Shown here piece by piece: positions 1-7,058 of a stretch of 64,000 nt of DNA. This stretch comes from JBBIQS01 sp037442205. GTDB taxonomy: Bacteria; Myxococcota; Myxococcia; Myxococcales; UBA5297. Where the stretch lies: positions 1 through 64,000 of the forward strand of contig JBBIQS010000011.1 of NCBI GenBank assembly GCA_037442205.1, written 5' to 3'. Below the pieces are notes generated by a model that saw only the letters and a list, made by a program, of their open reading frames with translations, did not search any database and was not told where the DNA came from. Position numbers and translations under genes: made by a program. The first letter of the stretch is position 1. Every line of letters begins with the position of its first letter.

Positions 1-1
1 C

Positions 2-256
2 GACTTCAAGATCGACCGGGCGGCCATCTACGCCGGCATCCCCAACCGGCCCGATGACCCGGTGAACCTGTTCCGCATCGCCATCGGCTTCGAGGAGCGG
101 GCGGTGAAGTTCTTCTCCGAGCGGATCGGGCAGTGCCCCGCCGGTTCGGTGGAGCAGCAGCTCTACAAGGAGCTCGCCGCCGAGGAGCAGGAGCACGTGG
201 ACCTGCTCACCACCGAGCTCGGCCGCTACATCAAGGGCAAGCCCGGGCTGCTCTAG
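2..256 (+). CDS. ferritin-like/rubrerythrin-type diiron protein, C-terminal part
   Basis: This is the 3' end of a gene whose start lies before the window; codons run from base 2. The visible 84 residues form two long helices. They carry acidic and histidine-rich motifs typical of the ferritin-like four-helix fold: an EERAVKFF segment in one helix and an EEQEHVDLL segment in the next, the latter being the E-x-x-H type diiron ligand pair. Family knowledge suggests peroxide reduction or iron handling in the cytoplasm. The protein ends in GKPGLL with a TAG stop, and a strong hairpin follows 12 bases later. Without the N-terminal half it cannot be decided whether a rubredoxin domain is present, so the choice between rubrerythrin and a simpler ferritin-like protein stays open. 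Confidence 0.75.
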   Translation, partial: DFKIDRAAIYAGIPNRPDDPVNLFRIAIGFEERAVKFFSERIGQCPAGSVEQQLYKELAAEEQEHVDLLTTELGRYIKGKPGLL

Positions 257-268
257 CCTTTCAAAGGT

Positions 269-297
269 CCGGGAGGAGGAGGCTTTCCTCCTCCCGG
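269..297 (+). terminator. hairpin terminator behind the ferritin-like gene
   Basis: A perfect 12-bp stem (CCGGGAGGAGGA pairing with TCCTCCTCCCGG) with a 5-base loop lies 12 bases after the stop codon. There is no proper T-run after it, so it may need Rho or act only as an RNA-stabilising end. Between here and the permease start at about 505 no gene is visible. Confidence 0.55.
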
Positions 298-504
298 ATA
301 GAGCCCGAGGCCGTTTCGCCGACGCGGGCCTGCCGGCTCGGCGCGCCGCCGCCTCCACCGCGCGCGGTGGAGGTTGCTGTCGAGCGCCTCCCCGCTCGCT
401 GGGGGGGCACGGCGGGCGCCGGGCGTCCAAGGAGCCGACGAAACCGCAAGCCTTGGCTTAGAATCGCGCTCGATGCAGCAGCGGAAGGCGGGAGCGCAGG
501 CCGA

Positions 505-2172
505 GTGCGAGCGAAGAAGCATCAAGCGGGGCTGGTTCTCGCTGGCGAAGAGCCGCGGAGGCACGGCGGATGGCGCCCAAGCAACATCGGGCTGTTGGCG
601 GTGGCCCTGCTGCTGCTCGCGCCGGCGATTTCGGTCGCCCATCCCCTGGGGATGTCCTCGGTCAACCGGTATGGCGGTGTCTTGCTGCTGGAAAAGGAGA
701 TCGAGGTCGACTACCTGCTCGACTTCGCCGAGCTGCCGGCCTACGCGGAGATCGAGTCCCTGGACTCCGACCACGACAACGCCGTCACTCCCAAGGAACA
801 GGACGCCTACCTCGACGCGCTCATTGCCCGGATCGCTCCGCGGATGTCGCTGACGGTTGACGGCAGCGCGGTCGCGATGCATCCCGCCTTTCGCGCCCTC
901 ACCGCGCCGCCCGGACAGAACGGACTGAGCACACTTCGGGTCGCCATCGGGTTCCGCGCCGAGCGGCCGACCACCGGCGGCGACCTCTCCATCACCTTCT
1001 CCGACCCAAACTTCTCGACCAAGCAGGGCTGGCGAGAGCTCGAGGCACGGGATTCCGCCTTCGGCACCGTGGTCGAGACCTCCCAGCAAGTCCGAACGCG
1101 TCGCGCCGGCGCCCAGCTCATCTACCCGGCCGACGCCCTGGCCACTCCGCCGCGCGACGACGTGCTGCGCGCCACCTTCAGACCGGGGGCGGGCGCGGCG
1201 GCGGAGGCGAAGTGGTCGATGCCCAGCGGAACCGGCGCGCCGGGAACCGATGGCAAGGTGCTCGCTGGCCTGGTACGCAGCGGGGAGTGGTCGGTCTCCT
1301 TCTTGATCCTGGCCTTCGCCACCGCCTTCGCTCTCGGGGCCGGTCATGCGCTGACCCCGGGGCACGGCAAGACCCTGGTCGCCGCCTACTTGATCGGAGA
1401 ACGGTCGCGGGTGCGCGATGCGCTCATCCTCGGGGCCACGGTCACCGCCACCCACACTGCCTCGGTCTTCGCGCTGGGCTTCCTGGCGCTCATCCTCGAA
1501 AAGACCCTGGGAACCGAATCGGTGGTCCGCATGCTCGGATTGGTGTCGGGGGCGCTGGTCGCGCTGATCGCCGCCTGGCAGATGCCAGGCCGCATCCGGC
1601 GATTCCTCAACGGACGCCGGCCCGACCATCGCCCCGAGGCTGGGAGCCCTCGCGATCTCCCGCTTGCTTCCCTGGGAGACCGGCGCTGGCAGTTTCGCGC
1701 TCCGTCTGGCGGCCGTGCGCAGCAGAGTTTGCTGGCCGGACCGGGGTTGCGGCCCGGGGGAACGACCGCCAGCAATGCGCAACCTCACGAGCACAGCCAC
1801 GGCGAGCATGGTCCCGGCGCCCACCACCACGGGGACGGCCGCTGGCACTCCCACGGCCCGGTTCGCGGGAAGTCGACCCTCGCCTCAATCGTGCTGCTCG
1901 GAGTCTCCGGAGGCCTGCTCCCTTGTCCCGGGGCACTGGTCGTGTTGCTGACTGCCATCTCCCTGCACCGGATCTGGTTTGGCCTGGGCCTGCTCGTTGC
2001 GTTCTCGCTCGGGCTGGCGACGGTGCTTTCGGTCCTGGCCACGATCTTCGTTCTCGCCAGGCGACGATTCGACCGCCTCCAGCTGGATCGGCGGCTGGGG
2101 CGCGCCTTGCCGGTGGCTTCGTCGGCGATCGTCTTCCTGCTCGGCGTTGCCATCGTCGCCCGCCACTTGTAG
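505..2172 (+). CDS. nickel/cobalt permease of the NiCoT/RcnA type with N-terminal exported domain
   Basis: Inner-membrane Ni/Co transporter. The exported N-terminal part begins at a signal sequence ending near AISVA, followed by HPLG. It contains an EF-hand-like loop (DSDHDNAVTPKE, about residues 87-98). The membrane part has the family signatures GHALTPGHGKTLVAAYLIG and GGLLPCPGALVVLL. A long cytosolic or loop insert rich in His (HEHSHGEHGPGAHHHGDG) separates the two halves. The start is uncertain. GTG at 505 leaves a charged n-region before the signal helix; TTG 595 and GTG 601 are alternatives. The only ATG with a good ribosome site (570) is in another frame. nikR follows 20 bases downstream and the nickel importer operon faces it, so nickel is the likely substrate. 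Direction of transport (uptake or efflux) cannot be read from sequence. Confidence 0.82.
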   Translation: MRAKKHQAGLVLAGEEPRRHGGWRPSNIGLLAVALLLLAPAISVAHPLGMSSVNRYGGVLLLEKEIEVDYLLDFAELPAYAEIESLDSDHDNAVTPKEQDAYLDALIARIAPRMSLTVDGSAVAMHPAFRALTAPPGQNGLSTLRVAIGFRAERPTTGGDLSITFSDPNFSTKQGWRELEARDSAFGTVVETSQQVRTRRAGAQLIYPADALATPPRDDVLRATFRPGAGAAAEAKWSMPSGTGAPGTDGKVLAGLVRSGEWSVSFLILAFATAFALGAGHALTPGHGKTLVAAYLIGERSRVRDALILGATVTATHTASVFALGFLALILEKTLGTESVVRMLGLVSGALVALIAAWQMPGRIRRFLNGRRPDHRPEAGSPRDLPLASLGDRRWQFRAPSGGRAQQSLLAGPGLRPGGTTASNAQPHEHSHGEHGPGAHHHGDGRWHSHGPVRGKSTLASIVLLGVSGGLLPCPGALVVLLTAISLHRIWFGLGLLVAFSLGLATVLSVLATIFVLARRRFDRLQLDRRLGRALPVASSAIVFLLGVAIVARHL

Positions 2173-2192
2173 CCGCAAAGGAGAAGTCGAAC

Positions 2193-2609
2193 ATGAGCAC
2201 TCTCAGCCGCTTCAGCGTGTCGATCGAGTCCGATCTCCTCGAACGCTTCCTGCGCATGGCCAAGAAACATGGCTGGGGCAACCGATCGGAGGCCCTGCGC
2301 AACGTCATGCGGGATTCGCTGGTCAGGGAGGAGTGGCAGGGCGATGACGAGATCGTCGGCACCATCAGCCTCGTCTACGACCACCACAAGCGCGAGCTGA
2401 GCGACCGTCTGACCCGCATCCAGCACGACCACCACGACAACATCCTGGCGGCGACGCACATCCATCTCGACCACGACAACTGCCTGGAGATGATCGGCGT
2501 CCGCGGGACCGCGACCCAGGTTCAGAGGATCGCCGACTCGCTGATTGGCACGCGCGGCGTCAAGCACGGGAAGCTCATCGCCACCACCACCGGGCAGAAG
2601 CTGAAGTAG
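2193..2609 (+). CDS. nikR: nickel-responsive repressor NikR
   Basis: 138-residue ribbon-helix-helix regulator. The DNA-binding part is residues 1-45 (SRFSVSIESDLLERF...) and the ACT-like nickel domain follows. All four high-affinity nickel ligands of E. coli NikR (His76, His87, His89, Cys95) are present with identical spacing as His78, His89, His91 and Cys97 (motifs QHDHHD and THIHLDHDNC). The ATG at 2193 is preceded by AAAGGAG nine bases upstream. It probably shares a transcript with the permease before it and is convergent with the nik operon, whose promoter carries a likely NikR site. Nickel-loaded NikR represses importer genes in known systems, and the same is inferred here. Confidence 0.95.
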   Translation: MSTLSRFSVSIESDLLERFLRMAKKHGWGNRSEALRNVMRDSLVREEWQGDDEIVGTISLVYDHHKRELSDRLTRIQHDHHDNILAATHIHLDHDNCLEMIGVRGTATQVQRIADSLIGTRGVKHGKLIATTTGQKLK

Positions 2610-2642
2610 CGGGGCGAGACGTTTCCCCGGCACGGCGATTCC

Positions 2643-3431
2643 TCAATCCGAGTCGTGGACGTGGAAGTGGACGTGCTCGGCGCCCGCGTGCCGGTGGCGA
2701 TGCCGGTGCGCCAGCCCGCTCTCCACCAGCAGGCGGTCGTCGGCGACCAGCGCCGCCGCCGATCCGTCGTACAGCACCCCGGGACGCCCTAGCGCCAGCA
2801 GCACCGCGCGGCTCCCCAGTTCCTCGACTACCGAGAGGTTCTGGGTGGAGACCACGATCGTGGTCTCGCGAAGCTCGCCCAGGAAGTCCACCAGCCGTCC
2901 GGCGGTAGCCGGGTCGAGGTTGGCGGTGGGCTCGTCGAGCAAGAGCACCTTGGGATCGATGGCCATGATCGCCGCCAGCGCCACCCGCTTCTTCTCTCCA
3001 CCCGAAAGCTCGAACGGCGTCCGCTCGAGCAGTCCCTGCACCTCAAACTGCTGCGCCCAATGCGCCACCCGCTCGTCGATCCCGCTCAAACCCAGCTGCC
3101 GCGGCCCGAAGGCGATCTCGTCCGCCACGGTGGGGTTGAAGAGCATGGCGTCGACGTTCTGGAAGAGCAGCGCCACCTCGCCGCGGAAGCGCCGCCGGAA
3201 GGCGGATTCGGTGAGCCGGCGGCTGTCCAGGACGTTCCCGTCGTAGGAGATGGTGCCCGCGGTCGGTGGGATCAGTCCGTCGAGGGCCTTGAGCAGCGTG
3301 GTCTTTCCGCAGCCGTTCACGCCCAGCAGCACCACCCGCTCCCCTGGCGCGATCTGGAGGCTGAGCTCGCTCAGCACCCGCCGGCCTCCCAGCTCGAGCC
3401 CCAGTCCCGCGACCTGGAACAAGCCACTCAT
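2643..3431 (-). CDS. nikO: nickel ECF importer ATPase (NikO/CbiO family)
   Basis: 262-residue ABC ATPase that powers the importer. Walker A is GVNGCGKTT (37-45), the Q-loop is FQN (Gln91), the signature is LSGGE (142-146) and Walker B is VLLLDE (162-167) followed by PTANLD. The switch (H-loop) histidine expected in the STHDL-type motif is replaced: the sequence reads STQNLS, with Gln197 (codon CAG on the minus strand). The C-terminal tail is rich in histidine (HRHRHRHAGAEHVHFHVH), as expected for a nickel-handling protein. Its ATG abuts the stop codon of nikQ with no gap. It is the last gene of the operon and converges with nikR. Confidence 0.92.
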   Translation of the reverse strand: MSGLFQVAGLGLELGGRRVLSELSLQIAPGERVVLLGVNGCGKTTLLKALDGLIPPTAGTISYDGNVLDSRRLTESAFRRRFRGEVALLFQNVDAMLFNPTVADEIAFGPRQLGLSGIDERVAHWAQQFEVQGLLERTPFELSGGEKKRVALAAIMAIDPKVLLLDEPTANLDPATAGRLVDFLGELRETTIVVSTQNLSVVEELGSRAVLLALGRPGVLYDGSAAALVADDRLLVESGLAHRHRHRHAGAEHVHFHVHDSD

Positions 3432-3992
3432 CTAGAAACCCCTCGAGCGCATGGCGTCAGTGATGTCGCGGGCGTTGCGCTCCGCCAGCGCGAACAGCAT
3501 TCCGGTCAGCCCGCCGGCATTCTTAAGGATGTCGAGAACCCCGGGGCGGCGCGGCATTCGGCTGCGCAGGCCGTCCCTGGATTCGGTGGCCACCAGCCGC
3601 AGCGCGTGGATCTGGGCCAGGGTCACCACCAGCAGACGGGAGAGCGAGGGGAAAGGCGCCAGCGCGTGCATCAGCTGGACGCGATCGAGCACCGAGAAGG
3701 TGACGAACCCCATCACCGCGCTGCGCAGCGCCAGCGCCAGGTAGGGTTCGATGGCCGGCCAGGCTCCGCCGGCGATTCGCAGCACGATCAGCGACAGCAG
3801 CGACAACCCGGCGGTGATGGGGACCACCGATTTCGCGGTTCGCCGCAGGTTGCGCCAGCCTCCCCGGTGCAGGAACACCAGCGACAGCAGCGCCGCGGCG
3901 CCGAGCACACGCAGATCCCGCAGCGCCGACAGGCCGAACAGGGCCGCCAGCCACGCGATCAGCACCGCACGATCCCTGCGCGCCTCAGCCAT
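3432..3992 (-). CDS. nikQ: nickel ECF importer transmembrane coupling protein (NikQ/CbiQ family)
   Basis: 186-residue membrane protein with about four hydrophobic segments, corresponding to EcfT/CbiQ, the subunit that couples the ATPase to the metal-binding S component. A coupling-helix motif of the Ala-Arg-Gly type is seen as ITDAMRSRGF, but here it forms the very C-terminus, whereas family members usually continue for a further helix and are about 220-260 residues long. The protein is therefore short, possibly C-terminally trimmed. The start overlaps the end of nikM by 8 bases and the stop abuts nikO, which indicates tight translational coupling. Confidence 0.85.
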   Translation of the reverse strand: MAEARRDRAVLIAWLAALFGLSALRDLRVLGAAALLSLVFLHRGGWRNLRRTAKSVVPITAGLSLLSLIVLRIAGGAWPAIEPYLALALRSAVMGFVTFSVLDRVQLMHALAPFPSLSRLLVVTLAQIHALRLVATESRDGLRSRMPRRPGVLDILKNAGGLTGMLFALAERNARDITDAMRSRGF

Positions 3993-4620
3993 CGACGCCT
4001 CGGAAGCGCGCCCTGCGCACCAGGGTGAGCGCGAACACGGTGTACAGCCCCTCGAGAACCCCGGTGACTGCCAGGCTGGGCACGATCATGGCCGCCAGGC
4101 TGACCGCGGGCGGAATGGGGAAGTAGCTCGGGTCGAGGCGGTGCTGCAGCGCGAGCACTCCGACGATGAGCAGCGTGGCCACCTGGGTCGACAGCCAGCC
4201 CGCGGCGAAGATCGCCGCGCGTTCGGAGAGAGGCTTGAGGATTTTCCAGGCCAGCCATCCGGCAAGCGGACCGACGAGCCCCATGGCTAAGGCGTTGATG
4301 CCCAGCACCGTGATCCCTCCGGCCCCGAAGAAGAGCGCCTGGACCAGCAGAACCAGCGACTCGCACACGAAGGCCACCAGCGGGTGGTAGAGCAGCGCCA
4401 GGAGCATGACCCCGACGAGGTGCGTCGAGGTGCCACCGGGCACCGGAACCATGATGGTCTGGATCACGAACGCCAGCGCGGTGAGCGATCCAATCACCGG
4501 CAGGGATTCCACGGACGCTCGTCCGAAGTGGCGCCTGGCAGCCCAGGCCCACAGCGGCACGGCCACCGCGTACGCGGGGATGCTCAGCTGCGGAGAGATG
4601 AAGCCGTCCGGAATGTGCAT
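3985..4620 (-). CDS. nikM: nickel ECF importer substrate-binding membrane protein (NikM/CbiM family)
   Basis: 211-residue S component with about six to seven membrane segments. It begins MHIPDGF, and its conserved N-terminal Met-His enters the metal site in structurally known CbiM/NikM proteins. The third ligand, a His in the PGGTSTHLVG segment, falls exactly at residue 67. Together with nikR in the same locus and the nikK/nikL partners this favours nickel over cobalt. It lies 3 bases after the barrel gene's stop codon and overlaps nikQ by 8 bases. Confidence 0.93.
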   Translation of the reverse strand: MHIPDGFISPQLSIPAYAVAVPLWAWAARRHFGRASVESLPVIGSLTALAFVIQTIMVPVPGGTSTHLVGVMLLALLYHPLVAFVCESLVLLVQALFFGAGGITVLGINALAMGLVGPLAGWLAWKILKPLSERAAIFAAGWLSTQVATLLIVGVLALQHRLDPSYFPIPPAVSLAAMIVPSLAVTGVLEGLYTVFALTLVRRARFRGVDG

Positions 4621-4623
4621 GGG

Positions 4624-5625
4624 CTAGAACCGGGTCGCGTAGCCGAGCACGAGTGCCGCGCGGAAGTCCTCGAGCCCCTCCGAGCCCTGCTGGTTGGCAG
4701 CCTCGTTCAGCCACTTCATCGCGGCGCGCTTGACGCTGGCGCCGACCGAGAACGAGCCGAGGGAGGCGCGCATGCCGACCTGGCCGTAGAGGATCGCGCC
4801 GCCCGACGCCCGCAGGGCGACGCCGTTCTCCCGGTCCCGCTGCAGGTTGAGCAGCGAGAGCTCGGGAGCGAGGTCGATCCGGCTGCTTCCCGACGCCCAC
4901 AGCCGATAGACCAGGGCGGCGCTTGCCCGGGACTCGGCGCCGAACTGGTACCGGTAGCCGGCCGCGGCGTAGTTCTGGTCGAAGAACGCCTGGTAGTTCA
5001 CTTCGCCGAGCGCGGTGAAGTCGGCCGACAGCTGCTTGAGCAGCGAGAGACCAGCGGCCGGGCTGGGCCCGCGGAAGCCGGTCTGCATGTCGGGGGCGAA
5101 GTAGGCCCGCTGGCCATCCAGGTGTTCGGTCGCCCCGAGGGGAAGAGAGCACGCCGCCCAGATCCCGAAGTGCCAATCGGCCAGATCGTCCAGGCTCTCC
5201 TTCTCCGGCGCCAGTTGCAGCCCCCGATCCCACTTCGCGGACAGGCTCAGCATCAGGTTGGTGTCGCCCAGGCCGGAGTTGGTGCCCATTCCGTCCTGCG
5301 CCTTCCAGTTGTAGGGCTGGAAGACGAAGGCCGACAGCCAGGGGGTGACCCCGACGCCGAGCGCCAGCGTGTTGAAGGAGGCGTACTGCTTCTGAGCGGC
5401 AAAGCCGTCCCGCTGCTGAAACCGGGCGTACTCGGTCTTCCCCAGCGCGAAGAGCGTTCCCTGGCCGAGCGGCAGCGGGGAAGTGGTGTCGAGTGCCGCT
5501 CCCGGGCCCTCCGCGCCGATGGCGGAGACGGCCGCGGTGCCGTGATGAGCCAGGGCAGGCTCGGCGATGCACAGGGTGGCCAGCGCGACGCAGCCAGCAC
5601 AGAGGTGAGTGAGCTCGATCTTCAG
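4624..5625 (-). CDS. outer-membrane beta-barrel protein inside the nickel operon, apparent CTG start
   Basis: 333-residue exported protein. The N-terminus (KIELTH, hydrophobic stretch, then AEPALA followed by HHGT) reads as a signal peptide. The mature part alternates polar and hydrophobic residues as in beta strands, has a GLGDTNLML turn segment and ends in a terminal Phe (GYATRF), as outer-membrane barrels do. No TonB box was seen. The reading frame has no ATG, GTG or TTG near the signal peptide; CTG at 5625, overlapping the nikL stop as CTGA, is the only codon that leaves a complete signal peptide. It resembles porin-like transporters of the phenol-degradation (MetA) type. Its place between nikL and nikM suggests a nickel-passage or nickel-sensing role at the outer membrane, which is inference. 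Confidence 0.78.
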   Translation of the reverse strand: MKIELTHLCAGCVALATLCIAEPALAHHGTAAVSAIGAEGPGAALDTTSPLPLGQGTLFALGKTEYARFQQRDGFAAQKQYASFNTLALGVGVTPWLSAFVFQPYNWKAQDGMGTNSGLGDTNLMLSLSAKWDRGLQLAPEKESLDDLADWHFGIWAACSLPLGATEHLDGQRAYFAPDMQTGFRGPSPAAGLSLLKQLSADFTALGEVNYQAFFDQNYAAAGYRYQFGAESRASAALVYRLWASGSSRIDLAPELSLLNLQRDRENGVALRASGGAILYGQVGMRASLGSFSVGASVKRAAMKWLNEAANQQGSEGLEDFRAALVLGYATRF

Positions 5626-6071
5626 GGCGTCGCCTTCTTTCGGCGGTAGACCAGGAACAGGGAGGCGAAAACCGCGCCGATCACCAGCAGTCCGATCACC
5701 GGGCGCAGGATGAACGCTGCGCTCGAGACGGGCCCGCCGCCGGTTTCCGCGGGCGCGGCGGCATCGACCTCGAGATCGAGGCCGTGGCCGGTGTCGTCGA
5801 TGACCTTCAGGCGCCATTTGCCGGCGGCGTTGGGGACGAAGGCCACCCAGCCCTCGCGGTCAGTGCGGCCCTTCTGGTAGGGAATCTTCGGATCGGCGGG
5901 CGAGTAGACCTCGTAGGGCGTATAGGCGAGGACTTCGCCGTCGACGAAGAACGCCTTCACGGCGATTGCCTTGTCGCGGCGAACCTCGTGCAGCGTCTCG
6001 TGGGCGGAAGCGGGGGCGGCGACAACGACCAGGGCCGCGGCGAGCGCCAGGCGAGCGAAAGCAGCGCTCAC
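5622..6071 (-). CDS. nikL: nickel importer accessory protein NikL
   Basis: 149-residue exported protein with a cleavable signal (ending APASA, followed by HETLHEV), a small beta-rich domain (residues about 25-110, ending with a GKWRLKVIDDTGHG strand pair) and one C-terminal membrane helix followed by RRKK. This architecture, next to nikM, nikQ and nikO and just after nikK, matches the NikL component of NikKMLQO-type importers. The GTG start at 6071 overlaps the nikK stop as GTGA, and no other start keeps the signal peptide complete. It probably sits on the periplasmic face beside NikM. Confidence 0.8.
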   Translation of the reverse strand: MSAAFARLALAAALVVVAAPASAHETLHEVRRDKAIAVKAFFVDGEVLAYTPYEVYSPADPKIPYQKGRTDREGWVAFVPNAAGKWRLKVIDDTGHGLDLEVDAAAPAETGGGPVSSAAFILRPVIGLLVIGAVFASLFLVYRRKKATP

Positions 6072-6763
6072 CTCGCCACCTGGAAGCTGAGTGAGGCCTC
6101 TAGCACCAGCGAGTCGGCCTCGGGGACGTCGATCTTCTGCCGGAAGGTGGCGCTGATGGTCTGGATGCCCGAGCTCCGCAGGCGAACTCGGACCTCGCCC
6201 GAGCTGTCCGACTCGCCGAGCGGCTTGTGATCGATGGCGACCACCGCGTTGCGCACTGGTTTGCCGGAGGAGAGCACGCGGAGAGTCACCTTGTCGCCCT
6301 CGCGCGCCTTGGAGACGTCGCCGACCAGGGCCAGCTCCAGCTCGTCGCCGAGCACCGCACCGCTCGAAGCGGGCGAACGGGCATCCACCCACTTGGCGAA
6401 CTGGCGCGAAGCCCAGGCTTTCACCGCCTGTGGCACCTGGTTCTTCGGCTGGTTCACCTCTCCGTCGGGCGTGAGGGTCCAGTAGCCGCCGTCGAAGAAG
6501 GCCGAGGCCGCGTCGCAGTGGCCGGGGAAATTCACTTCTTTCTCGGAGAACACCGCGTTGCCCAGCAGCTCGCGGGCTGCCCCCTTGTCCTGGCAGCGCA
6601 CCGCCTTCACCTTCTGCCTGTCGATGGGGAGCAGTGCTCCACCCCGGTGGCCGTAGCGGAGAATGAGGCCATCGCCATCGCGCTCGAGCCAAAAGTCGTG
6701 CGCCTGCGCGAGCGACGGAGCTGCCAGGAGCGTCATCACCAGGGCTCGTCCGGCCATCTTCAT
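6068..6763 (-). CDS. nikK: periplasmic nickel importer component NikK (DUF4198 family)
   Basis: 231-residue exported protein. The signal sequence MKMAGRALVMTLLAAPSLAQA is followed by HDFWLERDG, a segment close to the AHDFWLEP start typical of DUF4198 proteins. The C-terminal third is an immunoglobulin-like domain (GKPVRNAVVAI...). ATG at 6763 is chosen because GAGGAG lies nine bases upstream; ATG 6757 is the alternative. It is the first gene of the importer operon, directly behind the promoter and NikR-like operator at 6784-6839. In Desulfovibrio-type NikKMLQO systems this subunit is assigned to nickel uptake, but its molecular job is not settled. Confidence 0.82.
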   Translation of the reverse strand: MKMAGRALVMTLLAAPSLAQAHDFWLERDGDGLILRYGHRGGALLPIDRQKVKAVRCQDKGAARELLGNAVFSEKEVNFPGHCDAASAFFDGGYWTLTPDGEVNQPKNQVPQAVKAWASRQFAKWVDARSPASSGAVLGDELELALVGDVSKAREGDKVTLRVLSSGKPVRNAVVAIDHKPLGESDSSGEVRVRLRSSGIQTISATFRQKIDVPEADSLVLEASLSFQVAR

Positions 6764-6783
6764 CTCGGGAATCTCCTCGCGCG

Positions 6784-6810
6784 GTGTTACGAAGGAAGAA
6801 AACATCACAC
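6784..6810 (-). promoter_or_regulatory. candidate NikR operator of the nik operon
   Basis: Read on the minus strand this is GTGTGAT, 13 bases, GTAACAC: an inverted repeat with five of seven positions symmetric. From memory, NikR sites outside enterobacteria have the form GTGTTAC-N13/14-GTAACAC, so one half-site is exact. It lies 20 bases before the nikK start codon and directly downstream of a -10-like hexamer, where bound repressor would block transcription. Confidence 0.7.
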
Positions 6811-6839
6811 CGTAGACCACGCGGCATTCGCGTTGTCAA
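6811..6839 (-). promoter_or_regulatory. candidate promoter of the nik operon
   Basis: On the minus strand TTGACA (6839-6834) is followed after 17 bases by TCTACG (6816-6811). The -35 hexamer is perfect and the -10 matches 3 of 6. Transcription would begin inside the NikR-like operator at 6784-6810. Confidence 0.55.
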
Positions 6840-7058
6840 AGGAAGGAGCGGGAGCACGCCGAGGAACGGCTCCCGGCCAACGCGACATTGGGGGAAGAGG
6901 CGCGCGATCCCATCCCCGAGTTGCCGCCACACCGCCCGCGGGAAACTGCCTCTGCCGGCGCGCGTGCTGGGGCGCAAACCGCCGGGGAAAGCCGGGGGCG
7001 GGCAATCCGCAGCTCGGCCTGACGGTGCGCCGGGAAGGGGTGCTGGCTTCCGGCTGCC
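6840..7058. other. intergenic stretch between nik operon promoter and M1 peptidase
   Basis: Between the nik promoter region and the end of the peptidase gene nothing that looks like a gene, RNA or repeat was recognised. Reading frames crossing it lack a plausible product. Confidence 0.5.

Noticed and set aside
2610..2642. Weak hairpin between nikR and nikO (CGGGG with CCCCG)
   Set aside because: Only five base pairs with a ten-base loop and no T-run; not strong enough to call a terminator.
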